In this document: positions 26,184 through 34,814 of the stretch, one piece after another
Layout: each line of letters starts with the position of its first letter
Numbering within the stretch: the first letter of the stretch is position 1
Assembly: GCF_000253255.1 (NCBI RefSeq)
Contig: NC_015580.1
Location: forward strand, 3,299,001-3,363,000
Length of the DNA stretch: 64,000 nucleotides
Reading direction: 5' to 3'
DNA from: Novosphingobium sp. PP1Y
GTDB taxonomy: Bacteria > Pseudomonadota > Alphaproteobacteria > Sphingomonadales > Sphingomonadaceae
Made by a program: the position numbers and the translations under genes
Notes under the pieces: model-generated
The model's input: the letters and a program-made list of their open reading frames with translations, nothing else
What the model was told of the DNA's origin: nothing
Database searches by the model: none

Positions 26184-26663
26184 TCAGATCGGAGTCGCCA
26201 GCAGCGTCGCGATCCGATGGGTGTCGTAGACGCACATCCGGCTCACCAGTTTGGCCGCACCGTCCTTGATCGCCAGCCGGTCGACATATTTCCCGGCGTT
26301 GTAGATGCGGGTCTCACCGTCGTTGCGGGTTTGCAGCACGGCATAGCTGGCCTCGGCCGTCACGGTCTCGCCATCAGTCCCGGTCAGGACCGCCCGCGAA
26401 ATCAGGTGACGGCTGAAATGTTCCGGGAAGACGTTGGCCCGGCGCAGCGCCACCACCCGATCGACCAGCATGCCCTTGCTGTCGCAATACATCACCGCGG
26501 CGGGCAGCCCGTTGTCGACATTCTCGCGGGCGATCACCTGGTAAAGGCAATCATCGACGAAAAACTCGGGCCACTGCTCGAGCCGGCCGTCATTCAGGCA
26601 CAGACCGTAGGCGGCGTTCAGGCCATCGACCAGGCCCTGCAATGCGGGATCGACCAGGCTCAT
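26184..26663 (-). CDS. Ring-hydroxylating oxygenase beta subunit (TphA3-like)
   Basis: A 159-residue small subunit of the SnoaL-like beta family. RLEQWPEFFVDDCLYQV, MLVDRVVALRRANVFPEHFSRHLI and GKYVDRLA follow the terephthalate dioxygenase TphA3 pattern. It has no cofactor and stabilises the alpha3beta3 oxygenase. Its ATG overlaps the stop of the alpha subunit gene (ATGA). A second beta subunit of the same type lies at 32402. Confidence 0.87.
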   Translation of the reverse strand: MSLVDPALQGLVDGLNAAYGLCLNDGRLEQWPEFFVDDCLYQVIARENVDNGLPAAVMYCDSKGMLVDRVVALRRANVFPEHFSRHLISRAVLTGTDGETVTAEASYAVLQTRNDGETRIYNAGKYVDRLAIKDGAAKLVSRMCVYDTHRIATLLATPI

Positions 26664-27934
26664 GCCGATGCTTCCGCGCTGGCGGCAAGGGCATCGCCCA
26701 TCAGGCTTAGGTAGCCTTTCCAGAAGCCGCGCACGGCGTTCTCGTCCATGCCCATCGGCGCGTAATAGCCCCGCACGTCGTCGCCGCCCATTTCGATGAA
26801 ACTGTGCTTGCCTTCGGCCCCAATCGTCCCTTGCTGGCAAAGCTCGACCGCTTCGCCGTCTTCCATCGAGATCAGGCCGGAGGGGCCGACAAGGTTCAGG
26901 TTGCGCAGGCGGTGACGCGTGGTTTCCTCATCGTCGTCAGCATAGCCGAAATAGGTCCAGACCAATTCGGTCTTGTCGACACCGTGCGTCACGATCTGGC
27001 GTGTCGCCAGCGTGTTCTGGATCTGCTGCAGAACGACCGAGGGAAACAGCGACTGGATGTGCAGGCCGACATCGTCCTCGATCTCGGGCCGGAACTGCAA
27101 CAGGCTTTCGTCCTGCAATTTGGCAGCGCCTTGCATTTCGCGATTGGCCTCATCGCCGAACGAGCCGTAGTCGATGTCGCCCTTGGGCTTGGCAACGGTA
27201 AAGACGTTGTGGAAGCCTTGCTCGGCCAGTTCCCCCGCGCTGTCCTGGCTTTGCCGGTAGATTCCGAAGGTCGGGTAGAACAGGTGCAGCAAGGCCCCGT
27301 GGTAGCTGTCGCGGCTGTTCTCGGAATAGAGCTTCCAGTTACCCGCCATATATTGCCGGGAGTAACCCAGCACCTTGATCGGGTGGTGGAAAACGCGGTC
27401 GATATACTTGCGCATCACCGGACCGAGAAAATCTTCAAGCGACTCGATGTCGGTTGAAAACGTGCCGAACACCATGCCCTTGTAGCTCTCCACCCGGAGC
27501 TTTTCGAGCGAGTGAGTGGCCGGATCGAAATCCTTGTCGTAGCCCCCTACTCCCTTGAGGCCACGCCGGAACGGCACGCCGACCAGCGTGCCTTCGGCAT
27601 CATAGGCCCACTGATGGTAGACGCACACGAACGCACCGTCGGCCTGGTTGCCGCGCAACGAGCGGCACACCGTCGCCCCCTTGTGCGCGCACCGGTTGAC
27701 CCAGGCGTGGACCTTGTTTTCCTGACCGCGCACCAGCACCACCGGCGTTTCGCCGACATGGGTTGCGCGAAAGTCACCGGCGTTGGGTATCTCGGCTTCG
27801 AGCCCAAGGTAGCACCAGGTGCGCCCCTTGAAGACGTTGCGCTGCTCGGCAGCGAAAATCCGCGTATCGTGGTAAACCTTGTAATCGACCGCCGTCGGCA
27901 GCGAAGGTGCCCCCACTGGTGCAAAGGCATTCAT
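26660..27934 (-). CDS. Ring-hydroxylating oxygenase alpha subunit (TphA2/salicylate hydroxylase type)
   Basis: A 424-residue Rieske oxygenase. The [2Fe-2S] ligands are in NRCAHKGATVC and CVYHQWAYD, and the mononuclear iron site is in SRDSYHGALLHLFY. LVGPSGLISMEDGEAVEL near the C-terminus matches terephthalate dioxygenase TphA2 and sphingomonad salicylate 1-hydroxylase. It would add O2 to a carboxylated or hydroxylated ring. GGGAGA precedes the ATG. The gene overlaps the PdxA-like dehydrogenase by 4 bp, a TphA/TphB-like pairing. Substrate undecided between terephthalate-like acids and salicylates. Confidence 0.88.
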   Translation of the reverse strand: MNAFAPVGAPSLPTAVDYKVYHDTRIFAAEQRNVFKGRTWCYLGLEAEIPNAGDFRATHVGETPVVLVRGQENKVHAWVNRCAHKGATVCRSLRGNQADGAFVCVYHQWAYDAEGTLVGVPFRRGLKGVGGYDKDFDPATHSLEKLRVESYKGMVFGTFSTDIESLEDFLGPVMRKYIDRVFHHPIKVLGYSRQYMAGNWKLYSENSRDSYHGALLHLFYPTFGIYRQSQDSAGELAEQGFHNVFTVAKPKGDIDYGSFGDEANREMQGAAKLQDESLLQFRPEIEDDVGLHIQSLFPSVVLQQIQNTLATRQIVTHGVDKTELVWTYFGYADDDEETTRHRLRNLNLVGPSGLISMEDGEAVELCQQGTIGAEGKHSFIEMGGDDVRGYYAPMGMDENAVRGFWKGYLSLMGDALAASAEASA

Positions 27935-28923
27935 TGCGCTTCTCCCACAAATCCCTGGCCCGATGCGAGCTGGCCGCAGGTGCGCATCGCGCTGCGCATC
28001 ATCGCCGCGTCCGCCTTGCCCGTGCCGACAATGTCATAGGCGGTACCATGGGCGACCGACATGTGCAGATAGGGCGGCCCCATCATGATCACGCAGTTGC
28101 CCGAAAAACCCCAGGTCTTGACCGCAATGTGTCCCTGATCGTGGAAAATCGCCAGGACCATGTCGTAACGCCCCTCGATGCACTGGCGGAACACCGAATC
28201 GGGTGCAATCGGACCTTCCACCGCGATGCCCGATGCCCGCGCCCGCTCGACCCCCGGGGCAATCGCGAGCCGGTCCTCGTCACCCATGGCGTGGGGGTTG
28301 AGCCCGGCCACGGCGATACGAGGACGGGCGATTCCCCAGGATTGCATGGCATCGTTGACCTGCCCGATCGCCTTGGCCACGAGATCGGCGGTGATGACGT
28401 CGATCACCTGACGCAGCGACATGTGATCGGTGAGATGCGCGACCCGCAAGGGGCCGGTCAACAACACCAGATAGCTTTCGCCTGGCGTCGGGCTGATGAC
28501 CTTGTCGAGTTTTCCGGCCATCTTGAGCGAACCGGTGCTGATCGGCCCCATGATCGTAGCGGCGAAGGACCCGTCCCGGGCCAGACCGTCCAACTCGTCC
28601 AGCCATTGCGCAGTGGCATGGCCGGCCACTTCGGTATCCTCACCCAGCGGCAGAACGCCGTCCGGCAAGGCGCCGGTGTCGATCACGTCGATCACCCCGG
28701 CCTCGTCGCTGGGCGCCTCGAACGAGCGCATCCGGCGCACCCGTGCCTTGACCCCGGTCATGTCGAGAGCACGCTCCACCGCCGCAGCCGAGCCGACCAG
28801 CACCGGTATCGACACTTCGTGCACCGATCCGTCCGCGAGCGCCTTAACTGTCACTTCGGGCCCGATCCCGGCAGGATCGCCGATCATGGTCCCGACGACG
28901 GGACGCATTGGTGAAGCTGACAT
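27931..28923 (-). CDS. PdxA-family dehydrogenase, TphB-like (decarboxylating dihydrodiol dehydrogenase)
   Basis: A 330-residue member of the PdxA family: TMIGDPAGIGPEV at the N-terminus, AHLTDHMSLR, AGLNPHAMGDED and IFHDQGHIAVK supply the three metal-binding histidines. One branch of this family, TphB, oxidises and decarboxylates the cis-dihydrodiol of terephthalate rather than acting in vitamin B6 synthesis. Its place between two Rieske oxygenase gene pairs favours that role. ATG 28923 lies 7 bp after the beta subunit stop; an alternative ATG is at 28947, inside the preceding gene. Confidence 0.82.
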   Translation of the reverse strand: MSASPMRPVVGTMIGDPAGIGPEVTVKALADGSVHEVSIPVLVGSAAAVERALDMTGVKARVRRMRSFEAPSDEAGVIDVIDTGALPDGVLPLGEDTEVAGHATAQWLDELDGLARDGSFAATIMGPISTGSLKMAGKLDKVISPTPGESYLVLLTGPLRVAHLTDHMSLRQVIDVITADLVAKAIGQVNDAMQSWGIARPRIAVAGLNPHAMGDEDRLAIAPGVERARASGIAVEGPIAPDSVFRQCIEGRYDMVLAIFHDQGHIAVKTWGFSGNCVIMMGPPYLHMSVAHGTAYDIVGTGKADAAMMRSAMRTCGQLASGQGFVGEAQ

Positions 28924-28930
28924 GGACCGA

Positions 28931-29425
28931 TCAGATGCTGTAGACATCGAGCATGGTCTGCGCGAGGTCGTTGATGATCACGGTCTTCTTGCGCTTGATC
29001 ACAAAACTTCCGCCGACCGGCTCAAGATCGTAGAAGGCCGATCCGCTGTAGACGGTTACCACCCCATCGAGCACCGACGTCACCGTCCACGACGTGCGCG
29101 CCCGCACCAGACCATCGGCATCTTCAGTCGATAGCAGTGTGAACATGTGGGAAGTGCGCGCGCCAGGCGTGCTTGCCGAGGACCGCCCAGTGCGGATGCG
29201 AAAGACACGATCCTCAAGACCGCCGCGATTGTGGTAATAGATCAGCGAGATTTCGCGCTGCGGATCGGCGGTCAGACGCTCGCGATCATCCCAGGCCGGA
29301 ACCCAGTATTCCGCGTCTTCCGCATAGAGCGACAGCCAAGTGTCCCAGTCCTTTTCGTCGAGCGCAACCGCCTCGCGGCCGAGAAAGCGGCAAACGGCCA
29401 GCCACTGCGTATCGGCCGCCGTCAT
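28931..29425 (-). CDS. Benzoate/toluate dioxygenase-type beta subunit (BenB/XylY-like)
   Basis: A 164-residue beta subunit. REISLIYYHNRGGLEDRVFRI and RTSHMFTLL are the BenB/XylY signature. The start at 29425 overlaps the alpha subunit stop (ATGA). It pairs with the alpha subunit at 29422-30834. Confidence 0.87.
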   Translation of the reverse strand: MTAADTQWLAVCRFLGREAVALDEKDWDTWLSLYAEDAEYWVPAWDDRERLTADPQREISLIYYHNRGGLEDRVFRIRTGRSSASTPGARTSHMFTLLSTEDADGLVRARTSWTVTSVLDGVVTVYSGSAFYDLEPVGGSFVIKRKKTVIINDLAQTMLDVYSI

Positions 29426-30834
29426 CGCGCCAACTCCAGATCGCCCTTGGCAATCAATTCTGCGGTCTCCTGGTCGATCGCGGTGTTCATCCGGCTGATC
29501 CATTCGTCGTGGATGGCAACATAGAGCCCCTCGTCGGCCACCGCCGGACTGCTCATCACCGCATCCACCGCAAGCGCAGCACCGAATTGCCCGGCGTCTT
29601 TGGTCCAGCGCGTCGCGCCGCGCGACATGTCGTTCATCCGCCCTTCTCCCGCGCCAAACCCGGCCTGGCAGTTGTTGAATTCAGTCAGGTCGTCCGGCGT
29701 CGCCATGCCGCTGGCATTGAAGAAGTCCTCATACTGCCGGATCCTCAGCGCCCGGGCCGCGGCGCTTTCACCAACCGGCGCGACGCAATAGGTCGTGACC
29801 TCGGTCTCATCGACGGAGATCGGCTGAATGATCCTGATCTGCGTGCTGGTCTGATCCATCAGGAAGACATTGGGGAAAAGCTGCAGGTTGCGGATCCGCT
29901 TGTTCATCCACAGCGCCTTTTCATCGCCATGGGTATCCACGATCCAGTCGAGCACGTCAAAGTTTGGCCGGTCCCTGAAATTGGCGTAGTCGGCCCAAAG
30001 CACCGAATGTCCGTTGTGGAAGGAAAACGAGCCGCCATCCTGCTGGTTGAAATTCGCAAAATCGATCGCCTTGGTATCATTCTTCGAAGCGCCTTCGACG
30101 CGGCGCTGGACCGTCATGAAATAATTGCCGTGAACGGTGGCCACATGGTAGCCGTCGAGCCCATTCTCGACCTGCATTTTCCAGTTGCCCTTGTAGCGAT
30201 AGCGGGTGGAGCCGGGAAGAACCTCCATCTCGCCGTGCTGCGACTGGTCCACCAGCAAGTCGATGAACGCCTTCGAACCGGCCAGATATTCCTCAAGCGG
30301 CAAGACATCGTCCGACAGGCTGCCAAAGATGAAGCCGCGGTAGATTTCGAGCCGGGCGATCTGGGGAAGCCCGAAATCGGCGCGGTCGAAACCGGGTCCA
30401 TATCCCCCTGCCGCTTCCTCGGTGACGTCAAGAAGGTCGCCTGCGGACGAATAGGTCCAACCGTGGAAAGGACACATGAAAGTCTTCTTGTTGCCGGCTT
30501 TCTCCCGGCACACCTTGGCGCCGCGGTGAGCGCAGGCGTTGACCAGCCCACGGACCGTCCCCGAACGGTCCCGGGTGATGATCACCGGGAATCGCCCGAT
30601 CTTGGTGGTCAGGAAATCGTGGGGCTTGGCGACCTGGCTTTCGTGCGCAAGGAAGATCCAGTTGCGCTCGAAAATGTATTTCATCTCGATATCGAACAGT
30701 TCGGTATCGGTGAAAGCGGCACGGTCGATCTGGAAGATTCCCCTCGCCTGATCCTTGACGAGCCACGATTTCAGTCGTTGTTTGATCGCTTGCAAATCGG
30801 CAATCCGGCCGACACGCTTCTCTGCGGCTTCCAT
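29422..30834 (-). CDS. Benzoate/toluate 1,2-dioxygenase-type alpha subunit (BenA/XylX-like)
   Basis: A 470-residue Rieske oxygenase alpha subunit. IFERNWIFLAHESQVAKPHDF is close to BenA/XylX. The [2Fe-2S] site is NACAHRGAKVC with CPFHGWTYS, and the iron site is ENGLDGYHVATVHGNY. It would form a 1,2-cis-dihydrodiol from an aromatic carboxylic acid. GGGAGTGGAG precedes ATG 30834; the upstream 56 codons have no homology. It is the first gene of the minus-strand oxygenase operon, divergent from the extradiol dioxygenase, with a palindromic operator between. No BenC reductase is nearby. Confidence 0.88.
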   Translation of the reverse strand: MEAAEKRVGRIADLQAIKQRLKSWLVKDQARGIFQIDRAAFTDTELFDIEMKYIFERNWIFLAHESQVAKPHDFLTTKIGRFPVIITRDRSGTVRGLVNACAHRGAKVCREKAGNKKTFMCPFHGWTYSSAGDLLDVTEEAAGGYGPGFDRADFGLPQIARLEIYRGFIFGSLSDDVLPLEEYLAGSKAFIDLLVDQSQHGEMEVLPGSTRYRYKGNWKMQVENGLDGYHVATVHGNYFMTVQRRVEGASKNDTKAIDFANFNQQDGGSFSFHNGHSVLWADYANFRDRPNFDVLDWIVDTHGDEKALWMNKRIRNLQLFPNVFLMDQTSTQIRIIQPISVDETEVTTYCVAPVGESAAARALRIRQYEDFFNASGMATPDDLTEFNNCQAGFGAGEGRMNDMSRGATRWTKDAGQFGAALAVDAVMSSPAVADEGLYVAIHDEWISRMNTAIDQETAELIAKGDLELAR

Positions 30835-30995
30835 AACGCTCCACTCCCAATAAGCGGAAGCCGCACGGACGGCTTTCGCTGGCTGGCCGAACACCTTGGC
30901 GGTGCTCACGAACCCGGCTCCACGCCGTCCGCGCATCACGGACGAATCGCTGGACCGACCTTCTGTTGCGAACTTCCTACACCAACAAATTACCC

Positions 30996-31013
30996 AGTGC
31001 AACGTATTGCACT
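30996..31013. promoter_or_regulatory. Palindromic operator candidate, oxygenase divergent promoter
   Basis: AGTGCAA-CGTA-TTGCACT is a perfect palindrome with 7-bp arms in the 290-bp gap between divergent operons. The same TGCAA-N4-TTGCA form occurs at 41160-41177 and, with one change, at 54983-54996. The remainder of the gap shows no further gene. Confidence 0.65.
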
Positions 31014-31124
31014 ATGGAGAACTATCGACTATCGCCTCGACTCGGTCGGCAAGAGTCGGCGTCAAAATAATCGGCGATGACGGTTCGGCGACACGCGAAC
31101 CGCGTCCTCTGGGAGAGAAGGCAA

Positions 31125-32024
31125 ATGGTAGCAGTCACGGAACTCGGTTACCTCGGGTTGACCGTCACCGACCTTGATGCGTGGCGCAGTTATGCTGCCG
31201 AAGTCGCCGGCATGGAGATCGTCGATGAGGGTGAAGGTGACTGCCTTTATCTGCGCATGGACCAGTGGCACCATCGCATTGCCCTGCATGCCGGTGATAC
31301 CGATGATCTTGCCTATCTTGGCTGGCGCGTTGCCGGTCCGGTGGAATTCGACGCCATGGTGGCACAGCTGGCTGCCGCCGGAATCGCGGTTGAAGTGGCG
31401 AGCGAAGCCGAAGCGCGCGAACGGCGCGTGCTCGGCCTTGCCAAGCTGGCCGATCCCGGCGGAAATCCGACCGAAATCTTTTACGCACCCCAGGTCGACA
31501 CCCACAAGCCCTTCCACCCCGGGCGCCCGATGTTCGGCAGGTTCCTGACCGGCTCCGAAGGGATCGGCCACTGCATCCTGCGCCAGGACGATGTTGCGGC
31601 GGCAGCGGCGTTCTATGGCCTGCTGGGACTGCGCGGGTCGGTCGAGTATCACCTGCAGCTGCCCAACGGGATGGTGGCGCAGCCGTACTTCATGCACTGC
31701 AACGAGCGGCAGCATTCGATCGCCTTCGGGCTTGGCCCGATGGAAAAACGCATCAACCACCTGATGTTCGAATATACCGACCTCGACGATCTCGGCCTCG
31801 CGCATGACATTGTGCGGGCCCGCAAGATCGACGTCGCCCTGCAACTCGGCAAGCACGCAAACGACCAGGCGCTGACCTTCTACTGCGCCAACCCGTCGGG
31901 CTGGCTGTGGGAGTTCGGCTGGGGTGCCCGCAAGGCCCCGAGCCAGCAAGAATATTACACCCGCGACATCTTCGGTCACGGCAACGAGGCTGCGGGCTAC
32001 GGAATGGATATTCCCCTCGGCTGA
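31125..32024 (+). CDS. Extradiol dioxygenase for bicyclic catechols (BphC/NahC-like)
   Basis: A 299-residue two-domain extradiol dioxygenase. The iron ligands are His in GIGHCILRQ, His in RINHLMFEY and Glu in GWLWEFGWG. LGKHANDQALTFYC is typical of 2,3-dihydroxybiphenyl and 1,2-dihydroxynaphthalene dioxygenases. GGGAGAGAAGG lies before ATG 31125. It opens the plus-strand operon that also carries a NahD-like isomerase, so a dihydroxynaphthalene-type substrate is plausible. Confidence 0.9.
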   Translation: MVAVTELGYLGLTVTDLDAWRSYAAEVAGMEIVDEGEGDCLYLRMDQWHHRIALHAGDTDDLAYLGWRVAGPVEFDAMVAQLAAAGIAVEVASEAEARERRVLGLAKLADPGGNPTEIFYAPQVDTHKPFHPGRPMFGRFLTGSEGIGHCILRQDDVAAAAAFYGLLGLRGSVEYHLQLPNGMVAQPYFMHCNERQHSIAFGLGPMEKRINHLMFEYTDLDDLGLAHDIVRARKIDVALQLGKHANDQALTFYCANPSGWLWEFGWGARKAPSQQEYYTRDIFGHGNEAAGYGMDIPLG

Positions 32025-32074
32025 TCGCCCATTCGATCGCTTGTCCAGAACCCAGATTGGAATTGCCAGACGCC

Positions 32075-32401
32075 ATGTCGAACAAATTGCGCCTTTGCCA
32101 AGTGGCAGACGTCAAGGACGGTGAACCGGTCGCGGTTTACCAGGAACAGATGCCTGCGCTTGCGGTCTACAACGTCGATGGCGATGTGTTCGTCACCGAC
32201 AATCTGTGCACGCATGGCAATGCCATGTTGACCGATGGCTACCAGGACGGCGGGCTCATCGAATGCCCGTTCCACGGCGGTTCGTTCGACATCGCGACCG
32301 GCGCGGCCAAGGCCTTTCCCTGCCAGATTCCGCTCAGGACCTATTCCGTCACGATCGAAGACGGCTGGGTTTGCATCGACAAGCCCGAAGGGAGCGCCTG
32401 A
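32075..32401 (+). CDS. Rieske-type [2Fe-2S] ferredoxin of an oxygenase system
   Basis: A 108-residue protein with the Rieske motif CTHGNAMLTDG and CPFHGGSFD. It matches the small ferredoxins (BphF/NahAb/AhdA3 type) that pass electrons from a reductase to the oxygenase. It is directly followed by the beta and alpha subunit genes. It could serve all three oxygenases of the window; no ferredoxin reductase is encoded here. Confidence 0.92.
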   Translation: MSNKLRLCQVADVKDGEPVAVYQEQMPALAVYNVDGDVFVTDNLCTHGNAMLTDGYQDGGLIECPFHGGSFDIATGAAKAFPCQIPLRTYSVTIEDGWVCIDKPEGSA

Positions 32402-32890
32402 ATGCTAGCCGACGCTCCTGCACGCTTCGAAATCCAGCAGCTCGCGACCGAGCTCAACGCGCTCTACGCCGAACTCATCGACGACGATCGCCTGGAAGAA
32501 TGGCCGGAACTGTTTGTTTCGGACTGCGTCTATACCGTGATCGCGCGCGAAAATTTCGAGCGAAACATGGTTTCGGCCGCGATTTATTGCGACAGCCGCG
32601 GCATGCTGGTGGATCGCATCGTGTCCCTGCGCAAGGCCAATATCTTTCCGGTTCATGCCTACCGTCATATTCTCGGTCCGACCCGGGTCGTTTCCACAAC
32701 TGGAACGCTCGCCAAGGCGCAAACCAACTACGCGGTCCTCATGACCCGCACTGACGGACGCACCACGATCTACAATTCAGGCAAATATATCGACGAGATC
32801 GATCTGTCGGGCGAACGCCCGATGTTCCGTTCGAAGATCGCCGTTTTCGATACCAACCTCATCGACACGATGATGGTTCGCCCGATTTAG
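32402..32890 (+). CDS. Ring-hydroxylating oxygenase beta subunit (TphA3-like), second copy
   Basis: A 162-residue beta subunit. RLEEWPELFVSDCVYTVIAREN and GMLVDRIVSLRKANIFPVHAYRHILG closely follow the TphA3 type and the subunit at 26184. The ATG is immediately after the ferredoxin stop. Unusually, beta precedes alpha in this operon, the reverse of the minus-strand operon. Confidence 0.88.
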   Translation: MLADAPARFEIQQLATELNALYAELIDDDRLEEWPELFVSDCVYTVIARENFERNMVSAAIYCDSRGMLVDRIVSLRKANIFPVHAYRHILGPTRVVSTTGTLAKAQTNYAVLMTRTDGRTTIYNSGKYIDEIDLSGERPMFRSKIAVFDTNLIDTMMVRPI

Positions 32891-32911
32891 TCCGCGACCA
32901 GGATTTTGACC

Positions 32912-34174
32912 ATGACCGACACAGCTGTGCTAGGTGAGAACCTCTCGAAGACCGCAACCGGAACTGGTCGCCGGGTTCCCTATCGGGTCTTCACCGACCC
33001 GGAATATCACGCGCGCGAGCAGGAAAAGATCTTCCAGGGCGAGAACTGGTCGTTCGTCGCGCTCGAAGCGGAAATCCCGGAAGCTGGCGATTTCAAATCG
33101 ACGTTCATTGGCGAAACGCCGGTCATCGTTACCAGGGCTGCGGACGGCGCCGTTCATGTCGTGGTCAACCGCTGCGCCCATCGCGGCGCCCTGGTCTGCC
33201 GCGAACTGCGCGGCAATCGTCCGAACCTCGAATGCGTGTACCACCAATGGGCCTATGACCTCGCCGGCAATCTGATCGGGGTGCCGTTTCGCCGGGGTCT
33301 CAAGGGCCAGGGCGGCATGCCCGGCGATTTCGACATGAAGCAGCACGGCCTCAAGCAGCTGCGCGTCGGGATCGTCGGCGGGCTGGTCTTCGCGAGCTTT
33401 TCGCAAAGCGTGGTGCCCCTGAACGATTTTCTCGGCCCGCTGGTGGTCGAGCATGTCGAACGGATCATGCACAAGCCGATCAAGGTGCTGGGCGACCAGC
33501 GGCAATATGTTCACGGCAACTGGAAGCTCTATGCCGAGAATACCCGCGATCCCTATCACGCCAGCCTCTTGCACCTGTTCCACAACACGTTCGGCCTCTA
33601 TCGCTCGACCCAGACCGGCAAGTCGGTGATGGATACCGAAAAGCGGCATTCGCTGCTCTATTCGATCGCCGCCAGCAACGACGAGACTGCTGACAAGCAG
33701 GCCTATGGCGATTCCCGGACCTTCGATACCGAGTTCAAGCTGCAGGACATGTCGCTGCTCAAGGGCCGCCAGGAATTCGAGGACGGCATTACCCTGGTTA
33801 TCCTTGCGGTGTTCCCGAACCTCGTCCTCCAGCAGATCCAGAACACGCTTGCGGTGCGGCAGATCGTGCCCAAGGGGCCGGAGGCCTTCGAGCTGGTCTG
33901 GACCCACTTCGGCTATGCCGACGACGACGCCGAAATGCAGGCAATCCGGCGCAAGCAGACCAATCTGATCGGTCCGGCCGGCCTGATTTCGATGGAAGAC
34001 GGCGAAGCGGTCGAAATCGTGCAGAACGCAATCGTCGGCGAGCAGCAGGCGACCTCGTTCATCGCCATGGGCGGTGGCCGCGCCGAAGATGCCGACCACC
34101 TTGTCACTGAAGGCGCCATTGTCGGCTTCTGGGACAATTACGAGAAGCTGGTCGGCTTCGAGACCGCGCGATGA
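32912..34174 (+). CDS. Ring-hydroxylating oxygenase alpha subunit (TphA2/salicylate hydroxylase type), second copy
   Basis: A 420-residue Rieske oxygenase: NRCAHRGALVC and CVYHQWAYD ligate the cluster, NTRDPYHASLLHLF carries the iron ligands, and NLIGPAGLISMEDGEAVEI is the C-terminal signature shared with TphA2. It is a clear paralogue of 26660-27934. ATG 32912 was chosen over TTG 32906. The neighbouring extradiol dioxygenase and isomerase make a salicylate 1-hydroxylase or carboxy-arene dioxygenase role plausible; neither can be fixed from sequence. Confidence 0.88.
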   Translation: MTDTAVLGENLSKTATGTGRRVPYRVFTDPEYHAREQEKIFQGENWSFVALEAEIPEAGDFKSTFIGETPVIVTRAADGAVHVVVNRCAHRGALVCRELRGNRPNLECVYHQWAYDLAGNLIGVPFRRGLKGQGGMPGDFDMKQHGLKQLRVGIVGGLVFASFSQSVVPLNDFLGPLVVEHVERIMHKPIKVLGDQRQYVHGNWKLYAENTRDPYHASLLHLFHNTFGLYRSTQTGKSVMDTEKRHSLLYSIAASNDETADKQAYGDSRTFDTEFKLQDMSLLKGRQEFEDGITLVILAVFPNLVLQQIQNTLAVRQIVPKGPEAFELVWTHFGYADDDAEMQAIRRKQTNLIGPAGLISMEDGEAVEIVQNAIVGEQQATSFIAMGGGRAEDADHLVTEGAIVGFWDNYEKLVGFETAR

Positions 34175-34764
34175 CCCGCAAGATTGACTTCTATTTCGAC
34201 TTCATCAGTCCCTTCAGCTACCTCGCGCAGCTGAAGCTGCCCGATATTGCCCGCAAGGCCGGTTACGAACTCGAATATTGCCCGATCGATATCCCCGAGG
34301 CGAAGATCGCGGCGGGGAACTACGGCCCGTCCAATCGCGAGGTCGCCCCCAAGATCAAGGTGATGATGGCGGACCTCAACCGCTGGGCCCGCAAGTACGA
34401 CGTCCCCTTGCGGTTTCCGGCCAGCTTTGCCTGCGCCGACTGGAATTGCGCCACGCTTTACGCGCGCGAGCAGGGCAAGGCGGGCGCCTATGTCACCGCC
34501 GCCTTCAATCGCATCTGGGGACAGGGCATCGATCCGGGCGACCGCGCAGAGCTGCGCGCCTGCGCAACGGAAGCCGGCCTTGACCCAGAGGGGCTGATTG
34601 CCTTCGTGGAATCGCCGATCGGCCAAAACGAATACCGCAAGGCCCGCAGCCTGGCCTACCAGCGAGGCGTGTTCGGCGCGCCATTGATGTTTGTCGACGA
34701 TGAAATATTCTGGGGCAATGACCGCCTGGATTTTCTGCAAGAGTATATTTCACAACAAAAATAG
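34171..34764 (+). CDS. 2-hydroxychromene-2-carboxylate isomerase (NahD-like)
   Basis: A 197-residue DsbA-fold protein of the kappa-GST/NahD family. FYFDFISPFSYLA holds the catalytic serine that replaces the redox cysteine, and GVFGAPLMFVD the cis-proline loop. NahD interconverts 2-hydroxychromene-2-carboxylate and trans-o-hydroxybenzylidenepyruvate in glutathione-dependent fashion. The gene overlaps the alpha subunit by 4 bp. No NahE-type hydratase-aldolase is present in the window. Confidence 0.88.
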   Translation: MTRKIDFYFDFISPFSYLAQLKLPDIARKAGYELEYCPIDIPEAKIAAGNYGPSNREVAPKIKVMMADLNRWARKYDVPLRFPASFACADWNCATLYAREQGKAGAYVTAAFNRIWGQGIDPGDRAELRACATEAGLDPEGLIAFVESPIGQNEYRKARSLAYQRGVFGAPLMFVDDEIFWGNDRLDFLQEYISQQK

Positions 34765-34814
34765 TTTAGTTAATGAGCCAATATAATAAATTGCACAACG
34801 CAGGGAGAGGGAAA

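Noticed and set aside
27931..28923. Vitamin B6 biosynthesis gene pdxA
   Set aside because: The family match is real, but the position between two Rieske oxygenase pairs with overlapping stops fits the TphB-like branch better.
31125..34764. A complete naphthalene upper pathway
   Set aside because: No NahE aldolase, no naphthalene dioxygenase of NahAc type and no reductase; only two of the steps are supported.
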